Of a stretch of 64,000 bases of DNA, positions 31,630 to 43,185 are shown piece by piece. This DNA is from Nymphaea colorata (lineage: Eukaryota > Streptophyta > Magnoliopsida > Nymphaeales > Nymphaeaceae): the NCBI RefSeq assembly GCF_008831285.2, contig NC_045145.1, positions 23,990,802 through 24,054,801 of the forward strand. The letters are read 5' to 3'. Positions within the stretch are counted from its first letter, which is position 1, and every line of letters begins with the position of its first letter. A model generated the notes under the pieces. The model worked only from the letters and a program-made list of their open reading frames with translations, had not been told where the DNA came from and ran no database searches. A program made the position numbers and the translations under genes.

Positions 31630-33270
31630 TGATATGCAATCTCAATCTCTTTTGCGTTAACTAGAATTCTAGTTATGATTTAAATGTTTTTGTTGAATCA
31701 TGCTTTACACTGTTTGAAGTTGAATCCGCTTTCTCGTTCAAATCAAAATTGGTTATATTGTGGGTATTATTGTATCCAGATCCATGATTGATATGATGTG
31801 GATCTCTATAGCTATTTGATTTTGAATTTGACTATTATCCACTTTGCATTTTGGATCTCTACGCGTTGTACATTCATATTTATTGTATGGTCGGATGTCA
31901 TTGAGGTTTGGATCCATGTATGTTGAACCCTTATATTCTTTAAGATCTGAATTTGTCTAGATATCGGTTAAAAATATATTGTATCATGTTTGTGTTTTGT
32001 CCATAATAATATTAGATTTGACGTGAATTTTTTGATATCCATTTAGTTGTTGAATTTTGATCTCACTTTAAACATTGTACTCTTTTGGACCATCATCTAA
32101 TGTAAGTTGTTTAGATCTTTTGTTTAAGATTTGTATCATGCTTATATTGGATATGAACATATTATGATATTAATTGAATTTTTAGATCCAATTATTTTAT
32201 CACATTGTGAAAAGAAAAAAAAAGGAGTTGTACATGTTTAATGTGAGTACCATTAGAGTGCTAAATGATGAATTTCTTTTGCTCCTTATGAAAGAATATT
32301 CTCTAAACAAAGACTAACGAAGACTATATTGTCTTCATCCTATGTAAAAGAACAGTTAAATTACTACATGTTGGTTATGCTAAGAGGTGTAGTGCAACAC
32401 TCTTAGACATGGTGAGATTCAACTTGTAAAAAGCTTGAGTCATGATAGATTCCTTTTATGAGAATGAATTTGTTCCTAATATATGCTCAAGAAGTGTAAT
32501 ATAACACTATTGAACTAAAATCCATATTAGTATGAATGTTTTTATTTGAAAACTTGCAGCACTAGCGGATGATAACTTTATTTGCTTTTAAGAGTGAAGG
32601 ATTATTATGGATACAGACCTGCATCATTTCAAGGTAAAGGAAAGTTTTTATTTCACCTTGCTAAAGAATATGACTATTATTTGGATCCAAACATGGTTGT
32701 TGAATCATGATGTATAATATTTCATATGGATCATTTGTATTTTAAGTTCACATCAGTTGCATTGTGGATATTATTGTGTTTGGATCAATGCTAATATAAT
32801 CTGAATTTTTATACTTATATATCATTTGGGATTGTATCTATTTATTGCTTAAAATCTGGCATACGTACAGCCTTGATTCAGATTTGAATATATTTATTTG
32901 GATATATGGTTAAACATTCATATCATGTTTGTATTAGTACCAAATATGTTATGTTATTTGTTTACTTATGGATCCAATTATGCTAGTATACTACTAAGCA
33001 AGGTCGTTTTTTTTAAGATTGAATTTGATTTCAATATTTGTCATATGAAGTATAAGATAACACTTATGAATATAATGACATCCATATCAACACCTTTGGA
33101 GATCTATAATGCATGTTAAAAATGCAGTTCCAGAAATTGAATAATTTGTTGATGATCAAGTTTAATCTATTTGATATTTTAATAAACATACAGGCAAATG
33201 AACCGACTGATGATTAGTTTGGCGATGCACAAACTGAAGCTTATTAGTGAGTTCAATTATCATCTTATGA
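31630..33270. repeat. Long dispersed repeat, copy 2 (pairs with 25.95-28.1 kb)
   Basis: Collinear with 25950-28100 but shorter through internal deletions. Homology ends just before the tandem array at 33.31 kb. Confidence 0.7.
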
Positions 33271-33309
33271 ATCTATTTATCAATCAGCTAGGGAAATAAC
33301 CAACTAAGT

Positions 33310-33875
33310 TTGATTCCATCTTGCCTATCTTACATGGAAAGCTTTTTATTTTACAACTGTAACATTTTGTTTTCCCGAATTTCTATCTTGCTGACTCTAC
33401 AAAGCAACCTTTTCGTTTTACAACTGAAATTTTCATATTTTCTATCCTACACGGCAAGCTTTTTGTTTCACAACGGAAATTTCCATCTTGCCTACCTTAT
33501 ATGGAAAGCTTTTCGTTTTACAACCGTAACATTTTGTTTTGCCGACATTTCTATCTTGCCTACCCTCCATGGCAACCTTTTCATTTTATAACCGAAATTT
33601 CCATATTCCTACCCTACACGGCAAGCTTTTTGTTTCACAATAGAAATTTCTATCTTACCTATCTTATATGGAAAGCTTTTCGTTTTACAACCGAAACATT
33701 TTGTTTGCCGAAATTTTCATCTTGCCTACCCTACGCGGCAACCTTTTGCTTTCACAACTAAAATTTCAATATTACCTACCCCACACGGTAAGCTTTTTGT
33801 CTCACAATGAAAATTTCCATCTTGCCCACCTTACATTGAAAACTTTTCATTTTACAACCGTAACATTTTGTTTTG
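33310..33875. repeat. Tandem array, 167-bp higher-order unit of three ~55-bp subunits
   Basis: The landmark GGAAAGCTTTT recurs at 33336, 33503 and 33670, with a diverged copy at ~33837, so the spacing is 167 bp each time. Within each unit three related ~55-bp subunits repeat a pattern of CCTAC-C-TA, GCAA-CTTTT-TTT, ACAAC-GAAATTTC. The three overlapping plus-strand frames rich in Phe/His/Asn are by-products. Because 167 is not a multiple of three, the same peptide motif shifts between frames. Confidence 0.85.
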
Positions 33876-33889
33876 CTTCATAGTTAATA

Positions 33890-34490
33890 ATTTTTTTGTC
33901 GCATAGGTCCAACTATGGCATTAAAATTTTAACAAGAGTTAAAATAAAAATGTTAAAATTTGCTATATATATTAAACTATTTTTTTAAAATTTACATATA
34001 AATTTTTAAAATACGAAGGAACACCATCATTTATTATAAAACTCTTTGATCATTTTTAATATTTTAAATTATTTTAAAATTTATTAGCCTACCTACATAG
34101 TCGTCGTTCACACCCTACACCGAGTGGGCTGGCTGATGGGCCACTATGCGATGTTTCTACTTTGAAAAAGGCTTCTACCCTCAATAGAGAGACCATGACT
34201 TTATTTATATTAAATGCGATGTGTCTTGTCCTTTCTTCGAGCTCCTCCCTCTGCGAAACTTCTGCCGAGGCCCCACGTGCCATTGTCGTAGAGGCGAAGG
34301 TGCAAGCTGGGATGAAGGGTCTTTTAAGATATCCTTGAGATTATTCTTGTTTCAGTTTCTATTTTACCTTATTTTTTCTAACAAGTACAGAATTGGTGGA
34401 TCCACTATTCACCACAGCCCTTCCCCTCCACCGGATAATTGAAAGGGAGTCCACTTTAAGGGCTTCTTTTTTGTAATTAAACTAAATATG
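33890..34490. repeat. ~600-bp duplicated segment, copy 1
   Basis: Begins TTTTTTGTCGCATAGGTCCA and ends near AGGGCTTCTTTTTTGTA. It is repeated in direct orientation at 34608-35185. A short frame beginning MSCPFF is present in both copies but is not evidently a gene. Confidence 0.8.
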
Positions 34491-34607
34491 GGGCTACCAT
34501 CAAATTCGGTTTGGCAGTAAAATTTTGGATTCAAAATTGAAAAATTGGATTCAATATGTATTCAAAATATAAAAATATAAATTGGATTGAGTTTTGCTGG
34601 AGTTAGG

Positions 34608-35185
34608 GATTTTTTGTCGCATAGGTCAAACTATGGTTTTAAAACTTTAACAAGAGCTAAGATAAAAATGTTTAAATTTTTTATATATATTAAACTTAAA
34701 TTTTCAAATTTACATATAAATTTTTAATACGTAAAAGAACACCATCTTATATTTTAAAACTCTTTTATCATTTTTTAATATTTTAAATTATTTTTAAATT
34801 TAGTTGCCCACCTACACAGTCGTCCAACTGGTGTGCCACTGTGCGACGTGTCTACTTTGAAAAAACTTCGACCATTAATAGAGAAACCATGACTTTATTT
34901 ATAGTAAATGTGACGTGTCTTGTCCTTTCTTCGGGCTGCTCTTTTTGACAAACTTTCGCCCGAGCCCCAGGTGTCGTTGCTGTAGAGACAAAGGTGCAAG
35001 CGGGGACGAAGGTTCTTTTCAACATTTCCTTGAGATTATTCTTCTTTCATTTTTTATTTTACCTTATTTTTCCAACAAATACAGAACTGGTGGATCCATG
35101 ATTCACCACAGCCCTTCCCCTCAACCGGATAATTGAAAGAGAGTCCACTCCAAGGGCTTCTTTTTTGTATCTAAACTAAATGGCG
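34608..35185. repeat. ~600-bp duplicated segment, copy 2
   Basis: Begins TTTTTTGTCGCATAGGTCAA and ends AGGGCTTCTTTTTTGTATC. The segment between the copies (34490-34607) is unrelated AT-rich sequence. Confidence 0.8.
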
Positions 35186-35411
35186 TTAAGCTTCTGAACA
35201 CTATTTATTTGTTCACCTTAGTGTTACCATGATCTAGTTTTCAACAATTCCTTCATTTTGAACTGAACGTGAGATTAATGATCAGAAAACGTCTCTCAAA
35301 CTTGCCTCTTCACTTACGTACCATAGTAAAGAAGCCTGACACAGAACTGTCTGCTCACGGTAGAGTTGGTGACCAGCTTGGAGGGGCACTTTATATATAT
35401 CTTATATATAT

Positions 35412-35450
<39 letters not shown>

Positions 35451-35929
35451 TATAGATATCTTTTAATTGTTTTTTAAAAATTTAAAGCATAGTATTATTA
35501 TCCCGAGGGCATCCATGTAATGGAAAGGGTAGGAACTGGTAACCAAGAAGAAGCAGCGAGTTTTCATTTTGAGCTCCAGTAACATTAACTCCTTGTGCCG
35601 GTAAATTGAAAATCAAGGACATTCGGGTCATTTTTCGAAAAAGAAGTCGAGAAATTAAGGATTTCTTGAATGACATACCAAAATGCAATAGTGGAGCTAA
35701 ATGTAGCTTTGTCTTCAAAACACCTTCCTTGCATTATTTAGGCAACATCAAAACTGGGTTTAAAAAAAACCCAACTTAGACAAACCATAGTTTTTAAAAG
35801 GGATTGAATAATGTGACCTTCTGCGCCAAACTATTAAGAAAAAAAAAATTGTGTGACCCCCATATGAAATACTAATCTTTTCAGTAGATTTCACTAATTT
35901 CTTTTCAGGTTGTCATTTTGAACACACAA
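35186..35929. other. Non-coding with an AT microsatellite
   Basis: (TA)n/(TATA) repeats at 35390-35460. No gene was recognised. Confidence 0.5.
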
Positions 35930-36640
35930 TAGTTTATTCATGAACATAAATGGATATTAGAGAACAGGGTATAATTCAGCAACGCAGCCTTTGCCTGTCT
36001 GACTGAAGGTTGCAAAAAAATGAACTGAACAATAATACAGATAATGCATGAAATCCGAACATGCTAGAAAAAACATCTTGTTGTTTCTTCAACAATTTCT
36101 GATCTCTAGATCTCTAGTGAACCTCTCCATAGAATTCGAAACCAGATGAAGTTCTGACCATCTGTCGGAGAAAAAAGAACGTCGGAGAAAAAAGAACGAA
36201 CTGACCTTGTAGGATTCCCAATAAATTATTCAGTGCAGACTTTGCAAAGATGCTAAACCTGGTCAATAGCAAATGTAAACTTGCTCAAATAAATATGTCT
36301 CAGTCAATTTCATGGATCACCATTTGCATCTTCTGAATATCTATAAACCTGTTCGTAGTTATGTCCGCATTAATTGCTGCTTCATTTGTATTTGCCAAGT
36401 AAACCGTTTGGTTACCAAACTCTCCATAAAGGAGCTGCAAAACATCCAACTTCAAAAATACGCTTAAGTCCTTCTTGCATATCTTTCCAGCATAATAAAA
36501 AAAAAATACTAACTTCGATAATACATGTGCCAATTCAAGTATAGCAACGCATTAATCAATAATATTTTCTGTATCAATAGTTAAAGGGCTCATATCGAAA
36601 TAGTTAAGGGTATCTTTGTCATATATCTCATTAAATCAAC
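35930..36640. repeat. Dispersed repeat, copy 2 (pairs with 30.06-30.96 kb)
   Basis: Same block order as copy 1 but ~200 bp shorter. It contains a short tandem duplication GTCGGAGAAAAAAGAAC at ~36165 and ~36182. Confidence 0.7.
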
Positions 36641-37377
36641 TTCATAATGATAACTTAGTCTCTAATTAATAGCCGGCTAGCTTAATTTCAAGAATGGCAC
36701 AAAACTTGGGGTTTTTTTTTCCATTATATTGCCAAACCTTTAGGTGTGTTTCAGCTGAAGGTTTTCCTTTATTTATTAGCTTAATTAGTATCATGTCATT
36801 TAAGTATAGCAAGAACCTTTACCTGAAGTTCTAGAGCTTCATGAGTATGAGGCCGCTAGGCTGAAATTTTCTGTCCCACTTAAACTTTCATATAAGCCTG
36901 ATGATCCCTAAATTGTTAACCCCTACAGGTGCATGCAATGTAGTTAAAAGGTTTTTTGCTGGAGTTTATTGACATGGCGATTAAGTTTGTTGTTTAAAAT
37001 TCCACGAGTGTGAACCAATAGTGGAGAAAAATTCATGAACATAAATCAACATTAGAGAACAGGGTAGTATAAGTCATATTCTTTGCAGGGCAGAATCTAG
37101 GAAACTAATGGAAGCTAAAAATCAAAAAGAAAAAAATGATCATGCATGTCTGCCGGTGTTATGATGAAGCAGAATACCAGAGGCATAACGTAAACTCTAT
37201 CTATATGTCTGGCTAAAGCATTGATAAAGCTAAACTGGTCAATCTGTTTAGTAAAGCAAGAGTAGGATTATTTAGTAAACTAGTCGAAATCGAAAGACCG
37301 AACACGTACACCACATGCATTGGTGAAGGCAGATGTTCATTGACGTCTAGAGGAGGATGTCAGTAAAAGCTAATCTT
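36641..37377. other. Non-coding, no gene recognised
   Basis: AT-rich sequence; ~37020-37075 repeats the start of the 30/36 kb dispersed family. Confidence 0.4.
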
Positions 37378-37690
37378 CAACATCACCTCTGGACATCGGT
37401 AAAAATTGACTTTCACCAACGGCCATTTCCTCATGCGTCAGTAAATCTACCTTTTTTTATATATTGAGAAGGGTTCCCAGAAAGAATGAATACAAGAAAA
37501 AGCCAGCAAATTAGCCAAGCTATGACATATATCAGAAAAAGGCTCTACAATTTGATCACCCTGAATCCAAATTATAATAAAAATCACAAATCCACAAGAA
37601 ATGTGTGACAATAAATTAACCACATTGACAAGAGCAAATTATTCTCAATAAATAAGGAAAGGTTTGTTTATAGTCCAATATGCACTACCA
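37378..37690. repeat. ~320-bp dispersed repeat, copy 2
   Basis: Matches 14394-14711 in the same orientation. It ends about 30 bases before the outer edge of palindrome 1. Confidence 0.75.
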
Positions 37691-38312
37691 GGGACAATTA
37701 TCAAAAAGGATAAATAAACAATTCCCCACTAGTCACCTTAATTTTTTGTAAAAGAAACAAATTATTGCTCTCTCTAGCTACATAGTGAGTGAAGGATGAC
37801 ACTGGCAATTCAGAAACACTAAGTCATCTAACTAGTGTTGTTCAACTGCAGGATATGGGTGATTAAAAGAAAAACAAGGAGAAAATATGTCCACTAATAT
37901 TGGATGATGAAAATATTGATCAGCTTTTTCCTCTTGCTTTTCTCTTAATCATCCATCATATTGCATCAGACTGCCCTAGTTAGAGGGATAGATAACTTTG
38001 AAAAGCGAGAGTTACCATTCAACTTTTCCACATGTACACACACAGACACACGCACGGGTGTTATGGTCTCTAGTGTTCTAGCATAAATGGGGAATAAATT
38101 ATGTAACAATGTGATGGTTTATTACTCTTTTCTTCTCCTATAAATATGTGATTTTTAAAATCTTTTATGTATATATGAATGATAATAGTTGAGTCCTTTA
38201 CAAGATTCTCCCTCTCTCTCTTATCGTTAGAAATAACAAGACAATATTCATAATGTTGCAGGCAGGTGTAATGCAAGAGAGAAATAATGAAAGAGAGAAA
38301 GAGAAACCTAGT

Positions 38313-38915
38313 TTATGCCAGTGATGCCAGGTATGCTTTTGCCATGAAGATGGTGGATGTGATTACTCCAACAATTATGCCCACCATTAGCCAAAGGAGA
38401 GACAAAAGCACAAGCCAGCAGAGTTGTTTGCTTGTCATGATGGTTGAGAAGACGAGTGCAATAAGGGAATGGGTGAGAGAAAATACAACCACTAATTGGA
38501 TGAGCATCAGGCCGATGTAAACCCAGCTAGAATGTGGTTTTCCTCCAAAGCAGGCTTCGCGAAAAATAAACATCAAGAAAACAATTCCCGATTGTACGAT
38601 GAACTGTGCTAGTGGCTTGCAAGTAGTCTTCCACAACTCATCTCCCAGCTGGACTTGCATCCAACGATTGCCCAGCCATCGCACCAGAAGCATTACCCAC
38701 TGTAAACAATTAGCATCACCAATAGATTCAGTATCTCCCGGGGAAGCCACGGACTGGCCACCTTCCGGATCCTCAGGTGGATAGGAGGCGTTGTCATTTG
38801 AATCCATTCGTGAAGGTGCACTACCTCGACTTCTTTTGGCCAGTGCGCACACTTCCTGGCAAAACAAGAAGGGCGAGAAGAATAAGAAAGGGAAAAAAGG
38901 GAGAATAAGGAGCAT
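38313..38915 (-). CDS. Unrecognised membrane protein, palindrome 1 left copy (200 aa, intact)
   Basis: The ATG at 38915 gives 200 residues. The N-terminus MLLILPFFPFLFFSPFLFC is signal-peptide-like. An acidic, Ser/Pro/Gly-rich segment (~37-70, with SYPPEDPEGG) follows, then an amphipathic stretch with WMQVQLGDELW, then three hydrophobic segments at roughly residues 105-123, 133-160 and 165-195. An alternative start at 38807 (MDSNDN) gives 164 residues without the signal-like part and is the frame kept in the partner copy. I know no family for it. The hydrophobic segments point to an endomembrane or plasma-membrane protein. Three relatives lie in this window. The core from about QLGDEL to GVITSTI is the best conserved part, which suggests past constraint on the protein. 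Confidence 0.55.
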   Translation of the reverse strand: MLLILPFFPFLFFSPFLFCQEVCALAKRSRGSAPSRMDSNDNASYPPEDPEGGQSVASPGDTESIGDANCLQWVMLLVRWLGNRWMQVQLGDELWKTTCKPLAQFIVQSGIVFLMFIFREACFGGKPHSSWVYIGLMLIQLVVVFSLTHSLIALVFSTIMTSKQLCWLVLLSLLWLMVGIIVGVITSTIFMAKAYLASLA

Positions 38916-39220
38916 GGTGAGGGTATGACGTATTCAAAATAAGCAAATTAAAGATCTTTTTAATTCTTGTATTTCTTCCAACTGAAACAGGAGAAAGCTG
39001 GTTGGCTTGGCTGGACATGTGTCTAGTTTCATTATAATGAACCCACAATTAGATTTTTAACTAGCTGGTGGGGGCATGGGCCCACACCAAACCATATACC
39101 AAAAAATACTTTGTTGCTTGGCATGCAGTTTCTACAAGTGTGCAAGCTACTGCATCGCATATGTCGATCACTTGCATCTATATCATCTCGGATATCAATT
39201 TATTGGAATCCAACGTATGG

Positions 39221-39599
39221 AAATAATCGAGTATTTTTTTACTGTCCAAGTAAGCAAAACCAAAGTCATGGATGGACGTGTGAGGCTCCACACTCCCCAA
39301 ATTTTGCTGCAAAACTCTCATAGTCTCCGCCTCACTAATGCAAACCCTGATGTGCAGGTTTTGTCTTTGTCGCCTTTGCTCTGTAATCTTTAATGTGGTG
39401 TTCCGTTCCCCCTTATATTTAGTGGTTTAGCAATTGCTTTTGGCTTTCCTTTTCTATATACAGGTTTCTTGGTGATTGATTTATTAGATGTTTTAATTTA
39501 TTTTGTAAATGTATAAAATACACAAAAAAAATAGAGCAATAGAGGGGTTGCAATGATACAATGGGCCAATGTCGCAGTATTTGATGAGCAAACCTATTC
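39221..39599. other. Spacer of palindrome 1
   Basis: About 379 bp of unique sequence between the arms, with no gene. It would lie between the divergent 5' ends of the two gene copies, so a shared promoter region is conceivable, but no clear TATA box pair was found. Confidence 0.5.
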
Positions 39600-39902
39600 C
39601 CATACGTTGGATTCCAATAAATTGATATCTGAGACGATATAGATGCAAGTGATCGACATGCGATGCAGTAGTTTGCACACTTATAGAAACTGCATGCCAA
39701 GCAACGAAGTATTTTTTGGTATATGGTTTGTTGTGGGCCAATGCCCCCACCAGCTAGATAAAAATCTAATTGTGGCTTCATTATAATGAAACTAGATGCA
39801 TGTCCAGCCAAGCCAACCAGCTTTCTCCTTTTTCAATTGGAAGAAATACAAAAACTAAAAAGATCTTTAATTTGCTTATTTTGAATACGTCGTACCCTCA
39901 CC

Positions 39903-40515
39903 ATGCTCCTCATTCTCTTTTTTTTCCCTTTCTTATTCTCCTCGTCCTTCTTGTTTTGCCAGGAAGTGTGCGCACCGGCCAAAAGAAAAGTCCAGGTAGT
40001 GCACCGTCACGAATGGATTCAAATGACAACGCCTCCTATCCACCTGAAGATCCGGAAGGTGGCCAATCTCTGGCTTCCCCTGGAGATACTGAATCTATTG
40101 GTGATGCTAATTGTTTACAGAGGGTAATGCTTTTGGTGCGACGGCTGGGCGATCGTCGAATGCAAGTCCAGCTGGGAGATGAGTTGTGGAAGACTACTTG
40201 CAAGCCACTGGCACAGTTCATCGTACAATCAAGAATTGCTTTCTTGATGTTTATTTTTCGCGAAGCCTACTTTGGAGGAAAACCACATTCTAGCTGGGTT
40301 TACATCAGCCTGATGCTCATCCAATTGGTGGTTGTATGTTCTCTCACCCATTCCCTTATTGCACTCGTCTTCTCAACCATCATGACAAGCAAACAACTTT
40401 GCTGGCTTGTGCTCTTGTCTCTCCTTTGGCTAATGATAGGCAATTAGGCATAATTGTTGGAGTAATCACATCCACCATCCTCATGGCAAAAGCATACCTG
40501 GCATCACTGGCATAA
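39903..40515 (+). pseudogene. Unrecognised membrane protein, palindrome 1 right copy (disrupted)
   Basis: Mirror of the copy at 38313-38915. The signal-like start (39903, MLLILFFFPFLF) loses register near 39985, where the sequence reads AAAAGAAAAGTCC against AAAAGAAGTCG in the partner. The downstream frame from MDSNDN (40013) is open to 40447. A small duplication there (AGGCAATTAGGC) adds a stop just before the last hydrophobic segment; the remaining tail (GVITSTILMAKAYLASLA) is still readable to 40515. So a 144-residue product lacking its C-terminus is possible, but the gene is most likely dead. Confidence 0.6.
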
Positions 40516-41060
40516 ACTAGGTTTCTCTTTCTCTCTCTCATTATTTCTCTCTTGCATTACACCTGCCTGTAACATTATGAATATTGTCTTGCAAAAGAGA
40601 GAGAGAGAGAGAGAATCTCGTAATGGACTCAACTATTGTGATTCAAATATACATAAAAGACTTCAAAGATCACATATTTTTAGGAGAAGAAAAGAGTTAC
40701 AAACCATCCCATTGCCACTAATACCCGTACGTGTATTGTGTCTGTACATATAAAAAAATTGAATGTTGACTCTGGCTTTTCAGAGTCATCTAGCCTACTA
40801 ACCAGGGCCATCTGATCCAATATAATTGATGGTTAAGAAAAAAACATGAAGAAAAAACTGATGGATATTTTCATCGTTCAGTATTAGTTGACACTTTTTT
40901 TTCCCTGTTTTGCTCCCAACAATCCATATGATTTAGTTGAACAACACCAGTTAGATGGTTAGGTGATTCGGAATTGCCAAAGTCATCATTCACTCACACA
41001 CTATGTAGCTAGAGAGAGCAATAGTTTATTTTTTTAGAAAAAGTTGAGGTTACTGGTGGG

Positions 41061-41361
41061 ACAAACCACTTATGGTTGGTCAGTACCGTTCCATGGTCGT
41101 ATTTAACATTTGCAGTAAGTGTGTACCAGTCATCATTCATCAGTTTATTCACCTGTTGATTCTGAATTGTATTTCTAGAGTTGTGAGGATCTTTTTCTGC
41201 TTTCCTAGAAATTTTCGCTGGATTTTTCCTGATGCCTACATTATCTTCAATTTTCCCACAAGGAATGCCAGAAGTTGAAAAACCGGCTATATTGAGTTGC
41301 TGGAAATCTTAAGATGATTTCAATCTCAACACGGATTCACTTCTGTTTCTAGTGAACAGTT
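41061..41361. other. Non-coding gap between palindrome 1 and the PPR gene
   Basis: A short plus frame (41072-41278) has no recognisable domain. It could hold the 3' untranslated region of the minus-strand PPR gene. Confidence 0.4.
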
Positions 41362-43185
41362 TCACCAATAGTCTCTACATGAACATAGTCCTTGCTTGAA
41401 ATGATGGAACCTGTGCTTATCTCTTATAGTTATTTCTCTTTCAGATATCACCGATACAAACTTCATGGCTGTATGACAATCTGAGCACATTCTGAGGTTC
41501 TTAAGTATCCTAATTGGTTTTCCATGGCTGGTTTTCATCAATCCGTATACGACAGCCAGCTTCTCACTGTGAAACTTTACTGCAACTTCCCTTTCTTCTT
41601 CCTCCAATTCATGCAAGACTGAATCTGTTTACGGTATATAACCTACTTCTCTCAACTTCCACATCAACACCTCCATTTCTGCATGTATCTCCATGGTTTC
41701 TGGGTGTATTTTGTCTCCAATGCAGAACACATGCGCTTGGTTGCCAATTTCAATTAAGCTGTATCCTGGTTGCTTCTTCAGTCCTCTGCTTTTCATCATA
41801 CTTCTCACAATCTCCACCTTGTCCGTTCTTCCTGCTGCCGCATACAAGTTGGATAGCAGCACATAATGTCCAGAATTGTTGGGCTCTGCCTGGAGAAGAT
41901 GCTCAGCAACTTCTTCACCTAGTTCAAGCTTGTTGTGCATCTTGCATGCACCAAGCATTGCTGTCCACACTGCGGCTGGCACTTCACCTTGTATGTCCGT
42001 ATTAATGAACTGTACTGCTTCTTCCAGATGCCCAGCTCGGCCAAGCATATCAACCATGCAAACCTGATGCTCAGCTCTTGGTTTCAAGTGGTAATCCTTT
42101 TGCATGCATTTAAATGCATGCAGGCCATGGCTTACCAACCCCGCATGGGCACACGCAGACAACACAGCAATGAATGTGACATCATTTGGCTTTGTTTCTG
42201 AAATCCTCATCTCGTTGAACACTTGTACAGCTTCCAGTCCAAAGCCATGCATTCCATACCCTGCAATCATGGCCGTCCAGGCAACCACATTTTTTTGCTG
42301 CATTTTATCAAACACTGCCCGTGCCTTGTCAACACGGCCACACCGTGCATACATGTCAATCAAGGCAGTGCCCAGGGTCAGGCTGATCGCAATTCCCTTC
42401 TTCAAGATGAGATCATGCAACCGCTCCCCCAGATCCAAAGCACCCAGTTGAGAGCATGCAGAGAGCACACTAACCGTGGTGGCTGCGTCGGGCTCCACTC
42501 TGGCTTGTTCCATGTTATCGTAGATGACAACAGCCTCTGCAGCAAGCCCGTTTTGCTCATATCCAGCAATCATCGCATTCCAAGCAATCACACTTTTCTC
42601 AGGCATTTCATCAAACACTTGTCTCGCTGTTGTAAGATCACCGCATTTACCATAAATTGCAACCAAAGCAGCCTGAACAAACCTATCTCATCTAAAACCC
42701 CATGTCACAGCATGAGAATGAACAGCCCGACCAATGAAAAGCATGGCCAGATCTGCACAAGCCTTGATGGAGGCCGTCAAAGTGAAAGAGGAGGGTGCCA
42801 ATCCAGAGCCGAGCATGAGGGAGTAGGAATGAAGGGCATCCTCAGGGAGGTTGGACTTTGCCATGGCACGAATAACTGTTGTATATAGAAAGGCATCCTT
42901 GCAGGGTACAGAAACAAAGAGTTGATTGGCATAGGCTGAGGCGCATCCCGCCATGCAGCTAAGTGCGAGCAGCTTGGTTAGCAGTGTGGTGCTCCTGTGC
43001 TGACCAGTAACAACCATGTGTGCATGGACTTGGTACAGATGTTTTAGGTGAGGACCAGCCCTAACCAGGGATCGGTGCACTAAGGAGTAGGCCCTGGAAA
43101 TCGGATCCATTAAAGCCAATATACTTGACAAAGGACCAGGATAAGGGGCATGTCCCTTGCTTTTTTTCAGGTCACTGCGCCGCAA
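41362..43185 (-). pseudogene. DYW-class pentatricopeptide repeat (PPR) gene with two in-frame stops
   Basis: One reading frame of 608 codons from the ATG at 43185 to the terminal DYW at 41362. PLS-type PPR motifs are clear: AYANQLFVSVPCKDAFLY; then, after the first stop, CGDLTTARQVFDEMPEKSVI, AWNAMIAGYEQNGL, CGRVDKARAVFDKM and HAGLVSHGLHAFKCM. E/E+ motifs (AAVWTAMLGACKMHNKLELG) follow, then the DYW domain with the deaminase-like HSEKLAV and CSDCH zinc motifs and the end CSCRDYW. Domain order and details resemble Arabidopsis At2g33760 as I remember it. TGA at 42688-42690 and TAA at 41629-41631 interrupt it in register, with no frameshift. DYW proteins edit C to U in organelle RNA (family knowledge); this copy should not make a full protein. 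It has no introns, as usual. Confidence 0.85.

Larger units (their letters stand above)
37723..41060. repeat. Palindrome 1: ~3.3 kb inverted duplication carrying two copies of a gene
   Basis: The left arm (37723-39220) is the diverged reverse complement of the right arm (39600-41060). The spacer is 39221-39599. Landmarks that pair: TATTGCTCTCTCTAGCTACA near 37764 with its complement near 41010; the gene copies at 38313-38915 and 39903-40515; and GGAATCCAACGTATGG at 39205 with CCATACGTTGGATTCC at 39600. The arms show many substitutions and small indels, so this is not a recent exact hairpin. The gene copies point away from the centre (head to head). Confidence 0.85.

Noticed and set aside
33310-33883. 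Three overlapping Phe-rich frames
   Set aside because: By-products of the 167-bp tandem array; the same peptide pattern appears in different frames because the period is not divisible by three.
41514-42888. Plus-strand frames of 88-221 residues
   Set aside because: Antisense shadows of the PPR gene.
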